DNA from: Selaginella tamariscina
Taxonomy: Eukaryota; Streptophyta; Lycopodiopsida; Selaginellales; Selaginellaceae
DNA length: 64,000 nt
Assembly (NCBI GenBank): GCA_003024785.1
Contig: PUQB01000543.1
Span: forward strand, 107,049 to 171,048
Reading direction: 5' to 3'
Shown: positions 55,145-64,000 of the stretch, in pieces
How positions within the stretch are numbered: position 1 is the first letter of the stretch
How the letters are laid out: every line of letters starts with the position of its first letter
Made by a program: the position numbers and the translations under genes
The notes under the pieces: model-generated
Told to the model about the DNA's origin: nothing
Databases searched by the model: none
Seen by the model: the letters and a program-made list of their open reading frames with translations, nothing else

Positions 55145-58104
55145 TTCCTGTTGAACTCTGTCATTCTAACATGTGGCAGAAGAAATTTTTGCCATACCCC
55201 TCTCTTACTCATGCCATTCTTGAAAATCCATGTTCTCAATTGTTTCATTACATCTATACAATGATAGTTAGTTGGCCTTATAATTAGCAAGGTATATTAT
55301 CTATGTTTAAACTAAAAGCTTCTTTAATCCTTGAGAATTTATTTTCTGTACAAATATAAATGAATTATACAAAAATGCCTTATGTTACACTCATTTACAA
55401 CTATTCGTCACTCTATCAACACATTAACAATTCTTCTTCGTTATTACTTTCTGAGTGAGTGAAGAAGGTTTTAGACACTTGGAAGATCATTCAACATTTT
55501 TCATTTCTTCTGTTGATGTTTTGATGGTTAATGGAGTAAGTGAATGTTCTGTACTCCTTGAGATAACTTTCAATGTGATATTTGGTATAGGATTGTCTTC
55601 AGATTCCAACATTAAACCAGATTCCTCCTCAAAGCTATTATACTTCTTGAGAGGGAACTTTCCCAAATACTCCTATATGGATTTGTTAGGGTAGTCAGTT
55701 GAGAAACCTCTTTATCCACTTGTTCAAGTCGACCATGATCTTATCTTTTCAATGGCAAACACACATGTATCCCAAAGGTAACACTCCTTCAAGATGATCC
55801 CCTAGTGTAGTAGTCAAAACCCATGCATCACTGGAAGACCCTGATCAAGTTGATGATGCTTCGTGCAACATGACTTGTAATGTTTAGATAACGTACATTG
55901 CCGAATACATCCCTCTCATCTATCGGTGTATTGGATGGAGGTCCAGGCCCGTTGGAGTGAAAACAGATGCCTGGCCAATCATTTGGAAGTTTGAAATTGT
56001 TTGGTGCATTCCTAACAACCAAATGAACAATCGTATCAATACACCTGGAATTAGCATCGTTCATATAAAATTCAATCTAACGATGTTTGTTCTTCTTGGC
56101 GAAGATGAGGGTGAAGGTATCGGTGACATGAACAAAAATCAAGAAATAAATACTTGAAAATAAGTATCAGTTAAGTGTGCAAAAATTCAATAATAAATAC
56201 CTTCTATATACATGCTTGCATGGCTAAGTTTCTCCACCAAATCCTCAGTGCCTTATTGACAAAGGATTTTTTGACACCTGCCAATCCATCACAAACATTT
56301 GAAACGATTTTCTACAGGCAATGATGTTACCCTATAAGTCTCCAAATCCGACAACAAACATTATAGGGCTTGTCATGATTCGTAGCATCTTCCTTTATAA
56401 GTTCAACTCGTTCTTTGTTGCTGAAGGACTGCCTAAGAGAAGGCATCATCGCGATATTCTTTTTTTGGTGTTACAATAGATTCTTGCCTAGATCTTCTGA
56501 TTGGTTAACCATTGGATAAGCATATCATCATCTGTCACATGCAAATATTTGCTGACCTCTTGTATGTTAAATTCGAGGTCCAACCCAGTTTAACAATGTA
56601 TTCCTAATCACTTCTTGAAGTGCCTGATCGTCTTTAGCTCTATTGCTTTGAGATGAAAAGGAGAGGTGGGACTACTGTTATTAATCTGTAGTTTGCCATC
56701 AGCCACCAAATCAGCTAAAACATCCATCTCCTCCACCGTTGTTCCATTCAAAAGCTTCAACCGTGTGAGCTTAAAGTGTTGTTTACATCCTTCGTAAATT
56801 GAACAGACTTAACCTTCGGTGTCTTACTAGGTTTCTTTACAGACTTCTCCAAGGGCTCCCATTCACTTGTCTGCTTCTTCTTTAGTGTTCCTTTTGCGAA
56901 CAATTCTATAATCCCACCCATTTGGCAAAGACCTTGTCCTTGGGGCAAAAATTCAACATTATCAGAAAGGATGTTTCCTTCCTATTAACCTAGCAAAATC
57001 AACTGCTGCAATTTTCAGCTCTTTATAGATTAAAAAAGAGACAACTTAATATATCAGCGAGATAAATCCCACCAAAACAATTTACTTATTGGTATTCCGC
57101 ACTTTGTTATCTCCTTGCAGTAGCTCTTTGTGGTCCCAAGATTTTCCCACATGGATCAGTGTGTTTGAACTTCTTCCATATTTTACTGTTGTAGTGGTTG
57201 GTGTCGGCAGTGTTCATTCCGTCGATAGCTTATGGTACTGCTCAGTTGTGAGATTTCGCTTAGTTAAAAATGCTGATCTTTTTGTCAGCTTTTCATGGGT
57301 ATACTCGGAAAGTTTTGTTGCCATTGTTCCTTTATTGTGTCATTAAGAAGTCGTTAGGCTATCGTTATCATGTGTTGGCCACTGATAATGTAATACCTAA
57401 TTGATTTTTTATTCTTCATATGGATCTTCGTGATTTGTTCTGGTGTTGTCACCATACTATTTTAGTGCCTTTCTTTCTTTCATAGTATAGGCACAAATAG
57501 CATTATGTGGAACGTGTAAGAATTGTCTTCTTTCATCTTCTCATGAGCTCAGCTACATTCCTGATTGAGTGGCCTGTAGAAGTTGGGGTTAATGCTGTAA
57601 TACTTAACCCTACACTCGTAAATCCTATCATCCAACATCATTCCTTGTAGCTTATTGTAGCATGGGATGCCACATGTGCAACTAATAAAAATTTCTTCTT
57701 ACAGTTAGAATCAACATGCGTGAACCCCGAGTTGTTCTAATGTTCTTGGCACACTCTTTAGCTTCCGAAGATTCCTAAATAAATTAAACATGATCTGTAA
57801 AGAACCTAGGACCGAGTCACCCTTTTAATCTCCTAATGATGTCGTTGTGTTCTTCTTTAATAAGAGAAGGGACGATTGCTTCAATTGTGGATGTTCTGTA
57901 TTGTAAAGTAATATTGCTATGAATACACCTACTTGATGGGTATTGAGATCTCGAAGTAGACATTTAATATGATCCCCTCCATAGATGGGTTTTCGTTTAG
58001 TTAAAGAAGAACTCATGGTCAACATCATTAGTGAACACATGAACATATAATCCATAAGCTAACAAAACCACCGAGGTTCTTGTCATATCTAACTACCTCT
58101 AGAT
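55145..58104. other. Unassigned region with short minus-strand open frames
   Basis: Open frames on the minus strand at 55188-55290, 55828-56064 (CFHSNGPGPPSNTPIDERDVFGNV) and 56757-56948 (lysine-rich, LEKSVKKPSKTPKVKSV) look more protein-like than the local background, but I recognise no family. They lie between the FCP1-like relic and the decayed module copy, in the same orientation, and might be exons of one broken gene. Confidence 0.4.
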
Positions 58105-58455
58105 CGAGAACGTAACATTAGATAGAACAAGGCATATATTTTGAGCATCATCCAATCTTGGTTCGTAGCCTACCCTCAATGCTTGACTAGTGAATCTACT
58201 TACCATTATTTTGCTTGTCCACGCGATATGGCAGAGGTTAGTTTGACAAAACCATGGTTAATCCAATGCGCTTCCCGTTTATTTTGAAATATGGCCAAGT
58301 TGATTCAAGAATCCCCTTGCCCATCTCATCTCCTCCTCTTGTCTTCAATATCCCTCAATTCTACATTGATATAAAAAATGATTAGTTCTTTAAGCACATA
58401 TCGAGTATAACATATTTTGTTTTAATTCTTACCCAGAATTTCATGACGACTCCAT
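58105..58455 (-). pseudogene. Second, decayed copy of the array-linked N-terminal domain
   Basis: Inverted homologue of 8352-8711. The ATG at 58455 begins ATGGAGTCGTCA but meets an in-frame TGA four codons later. Exon 2 (to 58204) keeps GGCAAGGGGATTCTTGAATC and the AACGGGAAGCGCATTGGA segment. It ends at a GTAAGT donor that the plus-strand copy has lost. Further homology (CTCAAAATATATGCCTTGTT) runs to about 58105. Confidence 0.65.
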
Positions 58456-58733
58456 ACTAATGACTGAATCTCCTTGTTTGATCAATCCGTCTTTCTGCAC
58501 AATAATACATTATGAATACAATTCATATAAAAATACACACACTTATATAAACCTGAATATACAAATAGACTATTAAAACTTTACTGTGTCTATACATATT
58601 TTTCTCTAAAGTGCTCAGACTATTTAAATGGCGATGAATTATAATATACAGAAGCATGTGCTTATATATTAATACATTAGTAAAGTCACATACACCCTTC
58701 TTTGTTCAAAGAGAAGTGAAGGATTAAGTGTCC

Positions 58734-58804
58734 AAAGCTCGCATTTGTGATAGTGCAAAAAACTGGTATCATTTGGTTTTAGAACCACCACAAATGTGAG
58801 CTTT
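58734..58804 (-). other. Hairpin homologous to the one at 8123-8209
   Basis: Arms AAAGCTCGCATTTGTG (58734-58749) and CACAAATGTGAGCTTT (58789-58804) pair with one mismatch. The loop keeps the GGTTCTAAAACCAAA-like segment (reverse complement) of the other copy. It sits at the same place, between array and ATG. Confidence 0.7.
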
Positions 58805-58917
58805 AAATAGTTTTACATGGTTTACTGCTTTTACTCAAAATATTATGATAATATTATAGAAATAAATAAAAAGAGATAAAGAACTTATATATACTAATAC
58901 ACATGTACATTCACATA

Positions 58918-59550
58918 AAGGGTGGGGGATTAATCCACCACCCTTATCCGTTTCAAAGAGATGTGGGCGAGATTGATCTCGCACATCATTTTTAGGAGAA
59001 GAAGGGGTGGAGATTAATCTTGCCACCCCTTCCATAGGATTAATCTTGCCCACAACTCTCTCATATGGATGAGGGTGGTGGGAGGATTAATCCCGCCCAC
59101 AGTCTTTCAGACATAAAGGGTGACGGAATTAATCTTGCCCACAACTCTCTTACATAGATAAAGGTGGTGGGCTGGATTAATCCTGCCCCACATTATTTAA
59201 AACATAAAGGATGCAGAATTAATTTTGCCACTCCTTTCATGTCAGTAAAGGGGATTAATCCTCCCACCACTCTACACCTCCTTGAATGGTCGGACGGAAT
59301 TAATCCCGCCACCCTTTATGTCTCAAAGGAGTATATGTCCACCAATGTTTATGTCTTAAAGAGTGTGGGACGGGATTAATCCTACTGCAGGCATGGTATG
59401 GGTGGGGGACTATTCTCGCCACCCTTTAAGCAAGTCATGGGTGGCAATCCTGCCACCCTTTAGGCAGGGCATGGGTGGTGAGATTAATCCCACCCTTTTA
59501 GGCAGGGCATGGGTGGCGAATTAATCCACTGCCCTTTGGTTAATCCCGTG
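58918..59550. repeat. Palindromic array 3 (decayed)
   Basis: About 15 diverged palindromes around a GGATTAATCC core, spaced about 40-45 bp (near 58921, 58964, 59004, 59035, 59078, 59121, 59166, 59209, 59249, 59293, 59367, 59402, 59440, 59472, 59511). Many have mutated to GGTGGCGAGATTAATC or GGAATTAATC. Spacers contain CTCTCTTACATAGATAAAGG-type segments. It is the inverted counterpart of array 2. Confidence 0.85.
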
Positions 59551-59559
59551 CACCAGAGA

Positions 59560-60105
59560 TGCACACACATATATATATATGTATATGTATATGTATATAC
59601 AAGAGTGTGCGAAATATAGATAAAAATTTAATTATACAGATACACTCATATATATGTATATGTATATCATGTGTGTGCATGTGTGTGTCAGAGATAGATA
59701 AATCAATAAAATTATATATACACACACACATATATATGTATATGTATAATATACATGGTGTGCGTGTGTGTGCCAGAGATAGATAAAAATAAAATTATAC
59801 ACACACACACACACACACACACACAATTATATATATTATATGTATATACAGGAGTGTGCATGTGTGTGCGAGAGATAAATAATAAATTAAATTATACAAA
59901 TATACACACACACATATATATGTATATGTATATGTGATGTGCGTGTGTGTGCGAGAGATAGATAAATAAATTTTATTATATAGATACACACACATATAAA
60001 TGTATATGTAAATACAGATAAATAAATAAATATCTATCACACACATATATATGTATATGTATACACATGAGCGTGCGTGAGAGAGAGAGAGAGAGATTTC
60101 ACATG
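59560..60105. repeat. Microsatellite block, inverted counterpart of 6170-6866
   Basis: Repeated TATATATGTATATGTATAT, CACACA and GTGTGTG..AGAGATAGATAAAT units, about six degenerate copies of roughly 75-90 bp, ending in a GA run at 60078-60097. Confidence 0.9.
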
Positions 60106-60115
60106 TTTGAATGCG

Positions 60116-63100
60116 TGTCAGAGTTTTAACCAAAGGGCCAACACGTGGCAACACGTGGCTACCAAGTGGCCATTCGGCATCATCACCCTGTGTGAGCAAC
60201 GCTAAGTCTTCCAAAATAACCTAAGAGTTTGACTTAAGGGCCCAATTAGGCAAAAGACTTAGAGTCCTACCTAAGTCCCCTAGAATGACTATCCCTGAAC
60301 CCTAAAGGATAACCCGAGTAGACTTTAGGATCCTGTCTCAGTAGACCTAAACAGGCTCATGCCCTAACCCCACAAAGGAGATGTGTCTCACATATACATC
60401 TGTGACAGAGCTAAGGCATCGTCACTTACCCCTCGAGGAATCACCCTCATCCAGGAGTACCCCTTTAGGGCGACAAGGGGTACCTTGAACCACGACTAAC
60501 CCCTAAGGGTTTGAGTGGCCAAGTCATACCCTAGACCTAGGCTTGCACTTAATGAGGACACAAGTGTGCGCCGTAGGTGGACACGAGTGTTCTGCTAAGC
60601 AAACTCCCTAAGGCTAGGTTTGGATAACCCTAAGTACATGACCTTGCGAGTGTCTCATGATAGGGCTTTTGCTAATGAGCTTAGGTTGTTCAACCCCTAG
60701 ATTCCAAGGAGGACATCCCCTAGCCAAGTGTGCCTAAGCACACCTAAAGAGCACATCATATAAATGCCGTTCAATATTCCCAACTCTTTATCTCACTAAT
60801 TTAAAAATACCAAATTTCAAAACTTAATTTCCATGATAAGAGTCTTTCTAAATTCAAAATATTGCACGCCTTCGTAACATTATATTTATTTCCAACTCTT
60901 AAACTGATTTCGTAAATGTTCTCAACACTATACCGACGTTATAGCATTTCTAATTCGAGCAATTAGTGTTTTGACAAACATCTTTTTAAACTAATCCCTA
61001 TTATATAACAGTTGCAATTTCGATATTGATACTTATGGATAATGATGTTTTCAACGTTCAAATCCTAAACTTACTAACTAACTGTTATACTAGCAGAATA
61101 TAAACTTATAATCATATTAATTTATTAAAATGCTAACTATAATATAGACATAATTTTATTTACATGAACCGAACTTCAGTTTTGAGGATGGAATTATAAT
61201 GTTATAATAATATTCCGAGGAACTTGTTCAGAGACTAAGAGGAATCATGAACTAGTGTCTGGTTCATCTAACTGATTTAGCAAGATATTATTTTCCACAC
61301 TAATGTTATCATGACACCAAAGTGCCACCATAACTTCATGTTTAGTTATATCTCATAATTTAGTAGATTCCTTCCAAACATGAATAAGATATTTAGTTCA
61401 ATATGTTGAAACTAAGATACACTATTCATTCTGATACCTAGTAAGTCAGAAAGTATCACATTACCCCTCAAGCAATGTATTGAGAAACGCCTCATTTCTC
61501 AACTAACTTGAAAACATGTTTCAAGTTATAACACTAAGGTAGTGCCTTACCAAAGTGTTGAACTCAAGTGCCTTGAGTCTTTATATTTCATGATTATGGC
61601 CACCTCATGTGATCATAACCAAGTTTAATATTGAGCGCTCCAAACTCAATATTCAAGAGATATCATACATACTTTGACAAGTCATTTATAATCAATCTTA
61701 AAAGACTGTCAAAATACTTTCAAAGTTTAAGATATGAATATCTCAATGAATGAGGTGATAGGAAACCTCATATTTCATACCAATATTGGACCATACGTTA
61801 GGAACTTGTATAATCATCAAGAAGGAGACCATCTTCTTGAACTAATCTAATCACTAGATATCTCACTTTCAAGGATTTGAACCAGACTCAAGGAACACCA
61901 TCAAACCTTGAGATAGAACGATAACTAACCCAAGGAATATAATCAAACCTTGAGTCAAGAATAGTTTTATTTTTTGATACTTACTTTATAAGTTCTTGAG
62001 TGCCACATTTGCGACCATGATGCAAAGTCAAGAAACCGTCTTTTGAAAATCGTATTTCGACTCAAAAATGATATTGATATTGAAAAACCAATACCAACTT
62101 TAATTCTTATCGAATACATACTATCTTAAGGAGGTACATGCACTTAAACCTCCAATGGAAATCCGACTGTTACTGGCTCATTGATAATTCTCAACATAAG
62201 TTATCAAACTTAGCAAGTTTCCTTACTTAGTCGATAAACTAAGTGGAGAATCCCAAATCATGCTCTTTTAAGTAAGGAATCACCCTTGTTCAAGAGCTTA
62301 TCCCACATTGCAAACAACGTTACATATTCAAGATTAAAGAGTTAACAATGAAAATGCACAAGTGTGCGCCGAACGCCTTCACTATGCAAGTCCTTCATTA
62401 CTCAGTAACCTGAAAATGTAAATGTATGTTTCCAACATTACTTTTATGATAGATCACGCCATCCATCCAAAAGCTGCATTGATAGGGATGCAATATTAAA
62501 TTCGTCTACTGCCAAAATCTATTATTCTATTTCATTCTTATGATCCACATGAGATAACTTCATAATCAAGTTAGTCGAGCTACTAACTTGAATACAAAGT
62601 GCACGCTTACAACAACTAAGGTTTCAAGTTGTACTTTGTTCAAATCAAGGTGACTTGAACTTAGTAAACTATTTCACCTAATGTTACTTGTAGCTAGCGT
62701 CATCAAAATATTGCGAACATCGGACAATACTTTGATTACATTGGATCTTCGAACCAACTGCTTAACATATTCATCATATGTTAATATTTGACATTTCGTT
62801 GTATTATAAGTTCATCACCATAGTCTGCTTCTAGAGTTACACTCTCGAAAACATGCACTATAATGAGAGCTTATTTTACAACTTATGTCAAAATGTAGTG
62901 TTCACTCTTATGTTTGAATATGCCCCTTCTCCGAAGTCAAAGACCACATTTAACATAAGCCTTTCCCCATTTGAACACTATTGCTGAACCTTGACCTAAG
63001 CCAAAACTCAATGACATAGTCATGTTCTCAAATCATGTGTTATCCCAAATTCAAACACCTTAAAGAAAAAGAAAATTTTTCAATAATGTGTAGACTTAGG

Positions 63101-64000
63101 ATATCACAAGACCCACCTCACAAGACTTAGTTTGTAAGCCAGAACAAACTAACATGCCATGTCTTGTAAGTATATGGTAAAGTAACCTAGACGACCATAA
63201 GGTAAAATAACCTGGCATACAACTTGGAAGTTTTTCCAAGTGTTACCTTTGACATTAAGTCCATAACCCACACCCACTTATGAAGTAGGTGTACTCTGAA
63301 GAGTTATAGATCTCAGGACCAACTCTCCACGCAGAATTCAGACGTTAGCCAAAAGTGATAGAGTACTTCAAGAATTTAGAACTAACTAAACCCTAAAACA
63401 CCCTACACTTTAGGTAGTCCTACTGACCGTAGAGAATAGGCTCCGATACCAATTGTCAGAGTTTTAACCCAAAGGGCCAACACGTGGCTGCCAAGTGGCC
63501 ATTCAGCGGTCATCACCCTGTGTGAGCAACGCTAAGTCTTCCAAGATAACCCTAAGAGTTGACTCAGGGCCCAATTAGGCAAAAGACTTAGAGTCCTACC
63601 CTAAGTCCCCTAGAATGACCATCCCCTGAACCCTAAAGGAAACCCAGTAGACTTTAGGATCCTGCCCAGTAGACCTAGACAGCTCATGCCCTAACCCCAC
63701 AAAGGAGATGTGTCTCACACATACCCCCATGACAGAGCTAAGGCATCGTCACTTACCCCTTCGAGGAATCACCCTCATCCGGGAGTACAACCCCTTTAGG
63801 CAACAAGGGTACCCTGAACCACGACTAACCCCTAAGGGTTTGAGTGGCCAAGTCATACCCTAGACCTAGGGCTGTACTTAGTGAGGACACGAGTGTGCCG
63901 TAGGTGGACACGAGTGTTCTGCTAAGCAAACTCCCTAAGGCTAGGTTTGGATACCCTAAAGTACATGACCTTGTGAGTGTCTCATGAAGGGCTTTGCTAA
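60116..64000 (-). mobile_element. Second LARD, 5' LTR runs off the window
   Basis: On the minus strand: 5' LTR from the right edge to 63454 (terminus TGTCAGAGTTTTAACCC on the plus strand), PBS at about 63440-63453, interior 60740-63440 homologous to 43160-46900 of the first LARD (shared GTTAGTTCTAAATTCTT, GAGTTGGTCCTGAGATCTATA) but about 1 kb shorter, and a 3' LTR at 60116-60740 lacking its first 1 kb, including the purine tract. No gag or pol frames. The insertion lies directly against the microsatellite tail of the third module copy. Confidence 0.87.

Noticed and set aside
57089..57346. Plus-strand open frame rich in V, S and F
   Set aside because: No recognisable motif, no counterpart elsewhere, and composition like neighbouring noncoding DNA.

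Overview
The window looks like nuclear DNA of a streptophyte (green-lineage) plant. The evidence is a molybdenum-cofactor enzyme with the plant domain order (E domain then G domain), an ERD6-like sugar transporter split into 17 small exons, a cytosolic-type tRNA-Asp(GUC), TTTAGGG-type telomere-like repeats, and LTR retroelements with a tRNA-Met-like primer site. The DUF7869-type transposon protein and the fungal-looking P-loop protein make me lean to a non-seed plant or charophyte relative, but the species is not recognisable from the sequence.

Layout: 1-8.7 kb holds two divergent copies of an unusual module. The left one (minus strand) encodes a DUF7869-like transposon protein. The right one (plus strand) keeps only an N-terminal domain. 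Each has, upstream of its coding start, a long array of the 18-bp palindrome GGCGGGATTAATCCCGCC spaced about 43-45 bp apart. A third, decayed copy lies at 58.1-59.5 kb on the minus strand. From 8.7 to 15.3 kb there are LTR fragments and a degenerate Ty3/gypsy element with two LTRs.

From 17.3 to 30.2 kb is a compact gene island, all on the minus strand: CNX1 (15 exons), tRNA-Asp, an ERD6-like sugar transporter (17 exons) and a conserved single-membrane-span plant protein (9 exons). The introns are packed with microsatellites. Exon structure, motifs and stops are preserved, yet reading frames are broken by about eleven single-base indels, mostly in homopolymers. This points to consensus errors in the assembly rather than to dead genes.

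From 32 to 64 kb the window is almost entirely mobile DNA: a decayed gypsy element; nested LTRs; a P-loop NTPase gene resembling a fungal/Crinkler-RHS-like family; a 6.15-kb non-autonomous LTR element (LARD type) with target-site duplication AGCAG; a solo LTR of a related subfamily with target-site duplication AGCAT; a hAT/ZMYM-like transposase relic; an FCP1-like phosphatase relic; and a second LARD running off the right edge. The most unusual signal is the palindromic array, its strict periodicity, its higher-order 180-bp structure in one copy, and its repeated placement in front of the same N-terminal domain.
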